A stretch of DNA of 64,000 bases, taken from assembly GCA_901538445.1 (NCBI GenBank), contig LR594584.1:1701111-1765110 (forward strand). The letters run 5' to 3'. Each line of letters begins with the position of its first letter. The stretch's first letter is position 1. Both the position numbers and the translations under genes were made by a program. The stretch comes from Gemmataceae bacterium (GTDB lineage: Bacteria > Planctomycetota > Planctomycetia > Gemmatales > Gemmataceae). The notes under the pieces are model-generated. The model saw only the letters and a list, made by a program, of their open reading frames with translations. It ran no database searches and was not told the origin of the DNA. Below, in pieces: positions 35,153-43,900 of this stretch.

Positions 35153-35221
35153 TGTAGCCGGGGTCTGTGACCCCGAGCGTCTGGGAGTCCCACAGCACCG
35201 GCCTCACAGAGGCCGGCTACA
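35153..35221. repeat. Palindromic repeat, family J
   Basis: TGTAGCCGGGGTCTGTGACC on the left faces CGGCCTCACAGAGGCCGGCTACA on the right, with a short spacer. It is adjacent to another hairpin at 35124-35145. The 35000-35245 gap is almost entirely repeats. Confidence 0.75.
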
Positions 35222-35245
35222 GTTCGCAATCAGCAAGACTTGGTA

Positions 35246-35995
35246 TCACCGCAGCTCCGGGCACTCGCACGGGGTCGGGATCGGGCAGCCGCCGGTGAAG
35301 ACCGGCAGCACGTCTTGTTCGGCCGACGCGAGTACGCCGCGGTAGTACGCGAGCCGCTGCTCCGGGTCGTTCATCACCCCGCCGAACGCCCGGTTCGGGT
35401 CGAGGTACAGCCGCGGCACGCCGATCTCCTTCACCCGCAGGTGCTGCCGCGCGGCCTGCACCCACAACTGGAGCGGCATGCCCCAGCCGCGCTCCGTGAT
35501 GTTCAGGCTCGCCAGCGCCTCGCGGCGGTACGCCTTGAACCCGCAGAACGAGTCGGTCAGGTCGAACCCGTAGCGGGCGTTGATCTCGCGGGTGATGGTC
35601 GCGTTGATGAACCGGCGGTCGGTCGGGGCCGGGGTGTCCTGGCGGAAGTCGCGGAAGTACCGCGAGCCCGACACGATGTCGCAGTCGTGGATCGCTTCCA
35701 GCAGCACCGGGATGCGGGCCGGCTCGTGCTGCCCGTCGCAGTCCATCGTCACCAGCACGTCGAAGTCGTGCTCCAGGGCGTAGGCGAACGCGGAGATCAG
35801 CGCCGCCCCGTACCCGCGGTTGGTCGGGTGGTCGACGCGGTGCAGGTCGCGCTCGGCGGCGAGGAGTTCGGCCGTGCCGTCGGTCGAGCCGTCGTTGACG
35901 ACGAGGATGTCGGGGCTGTACCGGCGGACCTCGTCCAGCACCTGCCGAACGTGCTTCGCCTCGTTGTAGACGGGTATGGCGGTCAGGGTGCGCAT
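35246..35995 (-). CDS. Family 2 glycosyltransferase (DPM-like)
   Basis: A 249-residue soluble GT2 enzyme of the polyprenol-phosphate mannosyltransferase type. TAIPVYNEAKHV opens the fold, VVNDGSTDGT binds the nucleotide, TMDCDGQHEP carries the DxD metal site and DSFCGFKAYRREAL is typical of the DPM branch. No C-terminal membrane helices, as in DPM1. It may transfer a sugar to a lipid carrier for glycans or glycoproteins. It stands alone. Confidence 0.88.
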   Translation of the reverse strand: MRTLTAIPVYNEAKHVRQVLDEVRRYSPDILVVNDGSTDGTAELLAAERDLHRVDHPTNRGYGAALISAFAYALEHDFDVLVTMDCDGQHEPARIPVLLEAIHDCDIVSGSRYFRDFRQDTPAPTDRRFINATITREINARYGFDLTDSFCGFKAYRREALASLNITERGWGMPLQLWVQAARQHLRVKEIGVPRLYLDPNRAFGGVMNDPEQRLAYYRGVLASAEQDVLPVFTGGCPIPTPCECPELR

Positions 35996-36260
35996 CGTGA
36001 GGGGTCCGGCGGAGGGGCGAGTTCCTGGTGTCTACTCAATGGTAGGCGGACCCGCGGTCCCAGAGCAAACGTCGAGCCCCGCCCCGTCCGGGAATACCGC
36101 CGGAGCCCCCGCGTCTTTCGGCGCTCGCGTGCGCCGGCTGGCGCGGATGCGCCGCTCGCGCCGGGAAATGAGAGCGCTGCCCCGCAGGACGCTCGTTGAC
36201 TCGCGGGGCTCCGGGGGGAAATGTTGCACTGCACCCCGCGCCCGCACCCGGAGGAACCAC

Positions 36261-36671
36261 ATGACGCGGCCCGCTCTCGCGCTCGCCCTGACGGCGCTTC
36301 TCGCCTCAACGTCCCTCGCCCAGCAGCCGGTGCTCCAGGGGCCGGTGGTGGGCTCGAGCCCCGGCGGGTTCGGCCCCCCGCCGTCGGTCCCGCACCAGGT
36401 GATCCTCCCCGGCCCGACCCCGACCCCGGGGCCGCCGATCAACACCACCGGCAGCGAGGGGTTCTACAAGAGCGGCGGCATCCTCGTCGGCCGCAACGGC
36501 TACTTCCCGTACGACACCGGCGCGTACCTGCTCGGCGGCACCGACGGCCTCGCCCGCTCGCTCGGCTTCTACCGCATGGAAGTGCCGGTCAACAACGTGA
36601 ACCCGGACGCGTACCCGCTGCTGTACCTGGGCGGGCACCACCACGGCGGCCGGTGCCGCGGGTGCAAGTGA
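36261..36671 (+). CDS. Secreted Pro/Gly-rich hypothetical protein
   Basis: A 136-residue protein with a signal peptide (LALALTALLASTSLA, cleavage near 20), then a Pro/Gly-rich stretch with PGPTPTPGPPI, then FYKSGGILVGRNGYFPYDTG and a His/Cys tail (HHHGGRCRGCK). GGAGGAA precedes ATG 36261. The tail could bind metal. Otherwise unrecognised. Confidence 0.72.
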   Translation: MTRPALALALTALLASTSLAQQPVLQGPVVGSSPGGFGPPPSVPHQVILPGPTPTPGPPINTTGSEGFYKSGGILVGRNGYFPYDTGAYLLGGTDGLARSLGFYRMEVPVNNVNPDAYPLLYLGGHHHGGRCRGCK

Positions 36672-36678
36672 GGTGCGG

Positions 36679-36746
36679 TGGGCGAGCCGTGTGTGTCAAC
36701 ACACGGGCTAACGTTAGCCCGTGTGTTGACACACACGGCTCGCCCA
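36679..36746. repeat. Perfect 68-bp palindrome, family F
   Basis: Two exact 34-base arms meet without a loop at CTAAC|GTTAG. It starts 8 bases after the stop of the secreted protein gene. Confidence 0.93.
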
Positions 36747-36786
36747 GCAACTGAGGGAATGATCGAAATTGCCCCCTGATAACGAA

Positions 36787-36816
36787 GCGGCCCCGGGAGC
36801 AAGCTCCCGGGGCCGC
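36787..36816 (-). terminator. GC hairpin between convergent genes
   Basis: GCGGCCCCGGGAGC, two A, GCTCCCGGGGCCGC: a perfect 14-bp stem with no T-run. It is placed to stop transcription of the YqjD-like gene. Confidence 0.55.
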
Positions 36817-36847
36817 GCGGTTCGGTTCCGACGTCACTCGACCGCAC

Positions 36848-37243
36848 TCACACCGACTTGGCGGCCCGGCCGAGGAGCAGGCCGACGCCGAAGCCGATCA
36901 GCAGGGCCGGCAGCGGGTGCTTGCGGACCAGGCTGGTCAGCTCGGTGCCGAAGTCGCCGACCCGGTCGGCGGCCACGTCGTAGGCGTCGCCGGCCCACGC
37001 CTGGGCCTTGTGGCCGATGTTCGACGCGTCCCCGGCCCACTCGGCGACCTTCTCGCGGGCCTGGCCGGCGTAGTTGCTGGCGTTCTCCATCAGGTGGCTG
37101 GCACCTTCCTTCACGCGGTCCACGACGCCCTGGGCCTCCTGCTTGCCGCTGTTGGCGGCGCTGGCGGCCTGGTCGGTCGCGTTCTTGGCCTTGTCGGCCG
37201 CGTTGTCGATCCCGCTCTTGATCTGGTTCTTCATATCCGCCAT
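36848..37243 (-). CDS. YqjD/ElaB-like (DUF883-type) membrane-anchored protein
   Basis: A 131-residue protein: a long polar, Ala/Lys-rich amphipathic helix (about 1-100, with AADKAKNATDQAASAANS) and one C-terminal span, RKHPLPALLIGFGVGLLLGR, the form of E. coli YqjD and ElaB, inner-membrane proteins that bind ribosomes in stationary phase. It also recalls YtxH stress proteins. AAGGAGA precedes ATG 37243. A sigma-54 element lies 58 bp upstream, inside the last codons of the AI-2E gene. Cellular role is inferred from family only. Confidence 0.82.
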   Translation of the reverse strand: MADMKNQIKSGIDNAADKAKNATDQAASAANSGKQEAQGVVDRVKEGASHLMENASNYAGQAREKVAEWAGDASNIGHKAQAWAGDAYDVAADRVGDFGTELTSLVRKHPLPALLIGFGVGLLLGRAAKSV

Positions 37244-37298
37244 GTCATTCTCCTTCATGCAGGGTGAGTTGGTTGTGTGTCCCGACACCGGCGAACTG

Positions 37299-39113
37299 TT
37301 ATGCACTCAGCGTGCCAACCAGGGCCGGCGACCCGCCCGCCCCCTTCTCTTCCTTGGCGGCGGCGGCCGCCAGGATCGGGGCCAGTTCGGCGAGCCGCTT
37401 CTGGGCCTCCCCCAGGGTGCGGCCGACCCCGTCCGCGCCCTTGATCCCGTCGGCCGCCTCCGGCCCGGTCGGTGCGTCGTCCATTTGGCCGAGCCGCGCG
37501 ACCACCAGCTTCACCTCCGGGTGCCGCGCCCGCAGGCGGTTCACGAGGTAGCGGGTGTGCGACACGCCGCCCGGGGGCAGCGACACGAGCACCACCACGG
37601 CCGGCTGGAACGACTCGACCTGCCCGACCAGTTCGGAAGCGAGCATCTCATCGCCGGGAACGCGCACGTCCCAGACCGCGGGGTCGAGCGCCCCGGCGAG
37701 CAGGTCCGCGGCCACGTGGTCGGCCTCGTCGCGGGCCGGCACCACCAGCACCCGCACCCGGGTCGCCTCGCCGGTGCGGGCCACGACGGGCCGCAGGTCG
37801 GCCACCTCGCCCCCCACCTCCCGGACCCCGCGGACGATGGCCCCCAGCGACGCGTCGTCGAGGTCGCCCTCGGCGGCGTCCCGGCGGGCCATGCACAGGC
37901 CCGGGAGCACGACCGCGTCGAGGGCCGCGTCCGGGCCGTGCTCGGCCGCCACCTTCAGGGCCACGTCGGCCGCCTCGTCCTGGTCCCGGGCCGCGAGCCG
38001 CTGGTAGAACGAGACGTGCGGCTCCAGCGCCGGCTCGTCGCCCAGGAGCACGTCGAGGAACTCGAACCGGCTCGCGTACTTGCCCAGCACCAGCAGGCAC
38101 GTGGTGAGCGGGCCGGACAGGATCAGCCCCATCGGCCCCCACAGGAACGCCCAGAACGCCGCGGCGACGAGCTGCGCGACCTCCGAGAGCCCCATGCTCG
38201 ACCCGTACAGCCACGGCTCGAACACGTTGTTGCAGATCACCTCCAGCACCACGTACAGCGCCAGCACCCCGGCCGTCTGGCCCAGCCCGGCGCTGGTCGC
38301 GAACGAGTACAGCACCGGCGGGATCAGCCCCGCGGGGGTGCCGATGTACGGGACGTACCGCATGATCCCGGCGATGAACCCCCACAGGAGCGCGTAGTCC
38401 ACGCCCATCGCGAACAGGCCGACGGTGATGACCACCCCGAACCCGCTGTTGAGCAGCAGCTGCATGAACAAGTACCGGCTGATCCGCCGCGACGCCTCGT
38501 CGGCCGCCTTGGTCGTGGTGGTGATCTTCCCGCCCCCGAGGAGCCGGATCATCCGGTTCCGCATGTCCTCGCGGCGGAGCAGCATGTACACGGTGAGGAC
38601 GAACGCGAACGCGGCCTGGCCGAGGAACTCGACGGCCGGGCTCAGGTACACGTCGAACCGCGACCCGAGGGCCGAGTTCGCCGGCTCCACCACCACCGCC
38701 TGCTGCGGCCCATGCTTCGGGGTGATGACCGCGGTCATCTCGTCGATGAAGTTGCCGAACCGGCTCGCCTCGTCGCCGGTGACCCACGCCCGCGCCTCGG
38801 CCACCTTCGCCTTGATCGCGTCGGCCCGGTCCGGGAGGGTCTGGGCCAGCCGCCCCACCTGCTGGGCCACGAGCACCCCGACCCCGGCCGCGCCGGACAT
38901 CACGATGCTCACCGTGAGGATCACCGACAGCGTGCGGTTCAGCCCGCGGCGCTGGAGCCGGGTCACCACCGGGCCGAGGATGAAGGCAAGGAAGATCGCC
39001 AGCGCGATCGGGATGAACACCGACCGCGCGACGTAGAGCGACAGGACCACGACCACGGCGACGACCGTGGCGCTGAGAGTCACGACGGCGCGTTGCCAGT
39101 CGCTTGCGGACAT
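37299..39113 (-). CDS. AI-2E family (PerM-like) transporter with C-terminal extension
   Basis: A 604-residue inner-membrane protein. Residues about 10-365 are the eight-span AI-2E/PerM domain (AIFLAFILGPVVTRLQRRGL, then LWGFIAGIMRYVPYIGTPAGL, the family signature). The family exports small molecules or acts as an ion antiporter. A further 200 residues (about 400-590) form an alpha/beta, cytoplasmic domain with repeated VRVLVVPARDEADHVAADLLA-like strands that recall a B12-binding or Rossmann fold; this is unusual. A sigma-54 element lies 39 bp upstream. The YqjD-like promoter overlaps its 3' end. Confidence 0.88.
   Translation of the reverse strand: MSASDWQRAVVTLSATVVAVVVVLSLYVARSVFIPIALAIFLAFILGPVVTRLQRRGLNRTLSVILTVSIVMSGAAGVGVLVAQQVGRLAQTLPDRADAIKAKVAEARAWVTGDEASRFGNFIDEMTAVITPKHGPQQAVVVEPANSALGSRFDVYLSPAVEFLGQAAFAFVLTVYMLLRREDMRNRMIRLLGGGKITTTTKAADEASRRISRYLFMQLLLNSGFGVVITVGLFAMGVDYALLWGFIAGIMRYVPYIGTPAGLIPPVLYSFATSAGLGQTAGVLALYVVLEVICNNVFEPWLYGSSMGLSEVAQLVAAAFWAFLWGPMGLILSGPLTTCLLVLGKYASRFEFLDVLLGDEPALEPHVSFYQRLAARDQDEAADVALKVAAEHGPDAALDAVVLPGLCMARRDAAEGDLDDASLGAIVRGVREVGGEVADLRPVVARTGEATRVRVLVVPARDEADHVAADLLAGALDPAVWDVRVPGDEMLASELVGQVESFQPAVVVLVSLPPGGVSHTRYLVNRLRARHPEVKLVVARLGQMDDAPTGPEAADGIKGADGVGRTLGEAQKRLAELAPILAAAAAKEEKGAGGSPALVGTLSA
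37302..37317 (-). promoter_or_regulatory. Sigma-54 promoter for the YqjD-like gene
   Basis: Minus strand TGGCACGCTGAGTGCA: consensus -24 TGGCACG and GC at -12, 10-base spacing. It overlaps the last codons of the AI-2E gene. Confidence 0.78.
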
Positions 39114-39152
39114 GTGGGCTTCCTCCCGGGGCTTTGGAACGCGCCAGGAGGA

Positions 39153-39168
39153 CGCAACGGGCGTGCCG
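39153..39168 (-). promoter_or_regulatory. Sigma-54 promoter for the AI-2E gene
   Basis: Minus strand CGGCACGCCCGTTGCG: GGCACG and TTGC with correct spacing, ending 39 bp before the ATG. Confidence 0.75.
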
Positions 39169-39243
39169 CCCCGCACGCAAACCGGTGCCGCGGCGTGCGC
39201 ACGGGGCCGCTCGAAGTGTGCCGGGCCGGGCCGGCCTGCCGCG

Positions 39244-40479
39244 CTACCTCGGCGGCGCAACCCCGGTAATGGGAAGGACTACCGAGAACTCGGCCCCGGC
39301 CCCGCGGCCGTCGCTCTTCGCCGAGACCGTTCCGTCGTGCATCTCGACGAGCCTGCGAACGAGGGCGAGGCCGACCCCGAGCCCGCCCTGGGACCGGTTC
39401 AGCGTCTGGTCCACCTGGGTGAACAGCTCGAAGATCATCGGGAGCAGTTCGGCGGGGATGCCGACGCCGGTGTCCCGCACCCGCACCGTCGCCCGGTCCC
39501 CCTCGACCGCGGCGGTGACCGACACCTTCCCGCCCGACTCCGTGTACTTGGCCGCGTTGTTCAGCAGGTTGGAGAACACCTGCGCCAGCCGCACCCGGTC
39601 GGCCAGCAGGGTGACGGTCTCGCGGGGCACGTCCACCGTCATCTCGACCCCGGCCTTCTCGAGGGTCGGGCGGCTGATCTCGACCGCCGACTCGATCACC
39701 TCGTTCAGCGACGTGGGCTCGCGGGTGAGCCGGAGCTTGCCGGTGGTGATCCGGGACACGTCGAGCAGGTCCTCGACGAGCCGGGTCATCTGCGCGACCT
39801 GCCGCTCGAGCCGCTCCCGCTGGCGGGCGACGGTCTCGGGCTTATCGGCGGCCAGCCGCATGATCTCGAGGCCGTTGAGGATCGGGGCGAGCGGGTTCCG
39901 CAGCTCGTGCCCGAGGGTGGAGAGGAACTCGTCCTTGCGGCGGTTCACCTCGCGGAGCGCGTCGTTGACCTTGGCGAGTTCCTCGGTCCGCTCCTTGACC
40001 TTGTGCTCGAGTTCGGCGGCCGCCCGGTGCTGGACCAGCGCGTACCGCATGGCCCGCTCGAGGAGCGCCGGGGTGAGCCCGGACTTCTCCAGGTAGTCGT
40101 ACGCGCCGGCGTTGAGGGCCTCGAGGTCGGTGCGGCTCTGGCCCTGGCCGGTGAGCAGGATCACCGGGCCGAAGCACCCGCGGGCGTGGACCTCTTCGAG
40201 CAGTTCGATCCCGGTGCGGGCCCCGAGGCGGTAGTCGAGCAGGTAGATGTCGTGGGACCCGGCGCAGATGGCGTCGCGGCCGGCCTCGTAGCTGGGGGCC
40301 CAGTCGAGCGAGAACCCGCCCCCGCGGATGTCGCCGACGAGTTCCTTGGTGAGGACGTGGTCGTCCGGGTCGTCGTCGATGAGGAGCACCGAGACGGGCC
40401 GGTGCGGGGTGCCCCGCTCGGCCCCGGGGGGGCGGGGCAGGGCGCGGCGCTCGGCGTCAGTTGGCGGGTTCGGTCCCAT
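39244..40479 (-). CDS. Hybrid response-regulator/histidine kinase
   Basis: A 411-residue soluble protein. The N-terminal receiver (about 28-145) has SVLLIDDDPDD and LLDYRLG with the phospho-Asp, and ends in YDYLEKSGL. A coiled coil of about 35 residues leads to a HisKA domain, FLSTLGHELRNPLAP (phospho-His), and an HATPase domain with NLLNNAAKYTESGG, DTGVGIP and GGLGVGLALV. The receiver-first order suggests a kinase switched by phosphorylation. The ATG at 40479 lies 23 bases inside the end of the upstream receiver gene. Confidence 0.93.
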   Translation of the reverse strand: MGPNPPTDAERRALPRPPGAERGTPHRPVSVLLIDDDPDDHVLTKELVGDIRGGGFSLDWAPSYEAGRDAICAGSHDIYLLDYRLGARTGIELLEEVHARGCFGPVILLTGQGQSRTDLEALNAGAYDYLEKSGLTPALLERAMRYALVQHRAAAELEHKVKERTEELAKVNDALREVNRRKDEFLSTLGHELRNPLAPILNGLEIMRLAADKPETVARQRERLERQVAQMTRLVEDLLDVSRITTGKLRLTREPTSLNEVIESAVEISRPTLEKAGVEMTVDVPRETVTLLADRVRLAQVFSNLLNNAAKYTESGGKVSVTAAVEGDRATVRVRDTGVGIPAELLPMIFELFTQVDQTLNRSQGGLGVGLALVRRLVEMHDGTVSAKSDGRGAGAEFSVVLPITGVAPPR

Positions 40480-40927
40480 GTGGCGGCAGCTCCACAATCT
40501 CGAGCCAGTACTTGCCCAGTGCGCGAACGACCTCGACGAGCCGGTCGAACGTGACCGGCTTGGTGATGTACGACGCGGCCGACAGGTCGTAGCTCCGGAC
40601 CACGTCCTCCTCGGCCTTCGAGGTGGTCATGATGACGACCCGGATGGCCCGGAACCGCGGGTCGCTCTTCAGCTCCTGGAGCGCCTCGCGGCCGTCCTTG
40701 CGGGGCATGTTCAGGTCGAGGAGGATGATCCCGGGCCGCGGGGCCGGGGCCGGGTCGGCGTACCGGCCCCGGCGGTTCAGGTAGTCCATCAGCTCCTCGC
40801 CGTCCTCGACGAACCGGAGCTCGTTGGCGAGGCGGTTCTCCTCGAACGCCTCGCGGATCAGCTCCCGGTCGTCGGGGTCGTCGTCGGCGATCAGGATGGT
40901 CACCGGCTTCTTGAGCGCGTCGGGCAT
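40457..40927 (-). CDS. Single-domain response regulator (Rcp1-like)
   Basis: A 156-residue stand-alone receiver: TILIADDDPDD acidic pocket, IILLDLNMPRKDGRE with the phospho-Asp, VVIMTTSK and the KPVTFDRL lysine. The RELIREAF..N.LRFVEDGEELMDYL pattern places it with Rcp1-type regulators that serve phytochrome-like or PAS kinases. It lies directly after the large PAS kinase and overlaps the next kinase, so it may carry phosphate between them. Confidence 0.93.
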   Translation of the reverse strand: MPDALKKPVTILIADDDPDDRELIREAFEENRLANELRFVEDGEELMDYLNRRGRYADPAPAPRPGIILLDLNMPRKDGREALQELKSDPRFRAIRVVIMTTSKAEEDVVRSYDLSAASYITKPVTFDRLVEVVRALGKYWLEIVELPPHGTEPAN

Positions 40928-40959
40928 GGGCGGACCGGTCCTCCTTGGGCGGCACCGGC

Positions 40960-43900
40960 TCAGGCCGGCCCCGGGTCGATCGCGGGCGGCACCTGGGGGG
41001 CCGGGCTCACGGGCACCGTGGCGACGAACGTCGCCCCGTCGCCGGCCCGGCCCTGGGCGGTAATGGTCCCGCCGTGCCGCTCCACAATCTTACGGCAAAT
41101 CGCGAGCCCGACCCCGGTCCCCTCGTACTCTTCACGGCCGTGCAGCCGCTGGAACACCTGGAAGATGCGGTCCGCGTACTTCGGGTCGAACCCGATCCCG
41201 TTGTCCCGCACGGTGTACCGCACCCGCGGGGGGGCGTCGCCGGCGGCCGGGAGCCGCTCGCCCGACACCTCGACGAGGGGCCGCACCCCGGGCCGGTGGA
41301 ACTTGACCGCGTTGGCGATCAGGTTCTGGAACAGTTGCCGCATCTGGGTCGGGTCGCCCTCGACGTCCGGGAGGTCGCCGACGCGGACCTCGCCCCCGGT
41401 CTGCTCGATCCGCACGCTCAGGTCGGAGACGACCTCGCGGACCAGCGCGGCCACGTTGAGCCGCGCGTGCGCGCGGGCCTGGGTGGTGACCCGCGAGAAC
41501 GTCAGCAGGTCGTCGATGAGCTGCCGCATCCGCACGGCCGAGGCGAGCATCCGGTCCACGTAGTCCCGGCCCCCGTCGGGGAGCGCCTCGCGGAACCGGT
41601 TCTTGAGCCGGTCGCCGAACGCCTGGATCTTGCGGAGCGGCTCCTGGAGGTCGTGGCTGGCGACGTAGGCGAACTGTTCGAGTTCGGCGTTGCTCCGGGC
41701 GAGCTCCGCGGCCACGGCCCGGACCTTCTCCTCGGCCCGCCGCCGCTCCTCGATCTCGTCCACCAGGGCCGCGGTCCGCTCCCGGACCACCCGCTCCAGG
41801 TTCTCGGCCTGGCGCTTCTGGTCGTCGATGTCGGTGACGCTCCCGACCCACTCGGTGACCGCCCCGGCCGGGTCCCGGAGCGGGACCGCGGTCGCGAGCA
41901 TCCACCGGTACGCCCCGTCGGCGGCCCGCCTGAGGCGGAACTCGTCGGCGAACCGCTCGGGCTGGTGCGCGACGGCCAGCCCCCACGCCGCGCGGAACGG
42001 GTCCGCGTCGTCGGGGTGGACCAGGCCGGCCCACGGGTCCGGGCGGTCGCCCGGGGCCGCGCCGGTGTACTCCGCCCAGCGGCGGTTGAAGAACGTGACC
42101 GCGCCCCGGGGGTCGGCGGTCCACACCATCTGGGGCACGGCCTCGGTGAGGGTGCGGAACCGCTCCTCGCCGGCCCGGAGCTTCTGCTCCAGGTCCCGCT
42201 GCTCGGTCACGTCGGTGTTGGTGCCGAACCACCGGACCACGCGGCCCGCGTCGTCGCGGATCGGGCGGGCCCGGCTCAGGTGCCACCGCATGGCCCCGTC
42301 GTGCCGGCGGAGCGGGAACGTGTCCTCCCACGGCTCGCCGCTCGCGATGTGGGCGGTGAACTTCGCCACCACCCGGGGCAGCTCGGCCGGGTCGTGGACC
42401 GCCCGCCACCCCCACCCGAGCATCTCGTCCGGGGTCCGCCCGGTGTAGTCGTACCACCGCTGGTTGTACCAGAAGATGGACCCGTCCGGGTCGGTCATCC
42501 ACGCGAGCTGGGGGAGCGACTCGGCGAGCTGGCGGAACTTCTCCTCGCTCTCGCGGACCACCTCGGCGGCGGTCCGCTGGTCGTGGACGTCGGCCATGGA
42601 CCCGATCCACTGGTCCACGGTGCCGTCGGCCCGGTGCAGGGGCACGGCGACGGTGAGGAACCACCGGTACTCGCCGGTGTCCCCGCGGCGGAGCCGGACC
42701 TCCTCGCGGAACCGGTCCGCGGCCCCGGCCGCGGCGGCGGCCAGGGTGGCCCGCCACGCGGCCCGGACCCGGGCCGCGTCGCCCGGGTGGGCGGCCGCGA
42801 GCCACCCGGCCTCGCCGACCGCGTCGAGGGGCACCCGGGTGTACTCGAGCCACCGCTGGTTGAAGTACGTGACCGTGCCGTCCGGGGTCGCGTTCCACAC
42901 GATCTGCGGGATCGTCTCGGTGAGGGTGCGGTACCGGGCCTCGCGCTCGGCGAGTTGCTCCTCGGCCCGCTTCTGCTCGGTCACGTCGCGGGTGAACGTG
43001 CGGCTGTGGACGAACCGGCCGTCCTCCCAGAGCCCGCTCGACGAGATGAGCACGTCGCGGGTGGTGCCGTCGGCGCGGCGGAGCCGGGCCGGGAAGTTGT
43101 CGACCCGCTCGCCGCGGAGGAGCCGGGCCTGGACCCCGGCCATGGCCCCCGGGTCGTCGTGGAACGCGGCCGCGGGCCGGCCCACGTAGTCCCCGGCCGC
43201 GCACCCGAGCATCTCCAGTTCGGCCCGGTTGGCCCGGAGGACGGTCCCGTCCGGCCCGGCCCAGTGGAGCCCGACGCTGGCGTTCTCGAAGAAGTCGGCG
43301 AGGTTCCGCTCGCTCCGCTTGACCGCCTCCTCGGCGGTGCGGCGGTCGGTGATGTCGGTGGACGACCCGAACCACCGGACCACCGCGCCGGCCTCGTCCC
43401 GCTGCGGGAGCGCGCGGCCCAGGAACCACCGGTACTCCCCGTCGGCCCGGCGGACCCGGTACTCGGCCTCGAACTCGGCCCCGGCCCCGACGGCCCGCCG
43501 CCACGCGGCCGCGCCGGGCCCGCGGTCGTCCGGGTGCAGGGCCGCGGTCCAGCCCCAGTCGAGGGACTCGGCCTCGGTCATCCCGGTGTACTCGTACCAC
43601 TTCGCGTTGTAGTACTCGCGGCCCCCGTCGGGCCGGGCGACCCACACGATCTGGGGCACGGCCGCGGCCAGGGTGCGGAACTGGGCCTCGCTCCGGGCCA
43701 GTTCGGCCTCCCGCTGCTTGATGACGCCCTCGGCCGTGAGCCGCCGGCCCAGCTCCCACCGGAGCAGCCCGTACCCGGCGACCATCATCACCAGGGCGAG
43801 CCCGCCCCCGAGCAGGCTGGTCACGGTCGTGGCCCGGTACTTGTTCTGTGCGAGCGTGGCCCGCTCCGCGAGTTGCGCGTCCTCGCGGGCCACCATCCGG

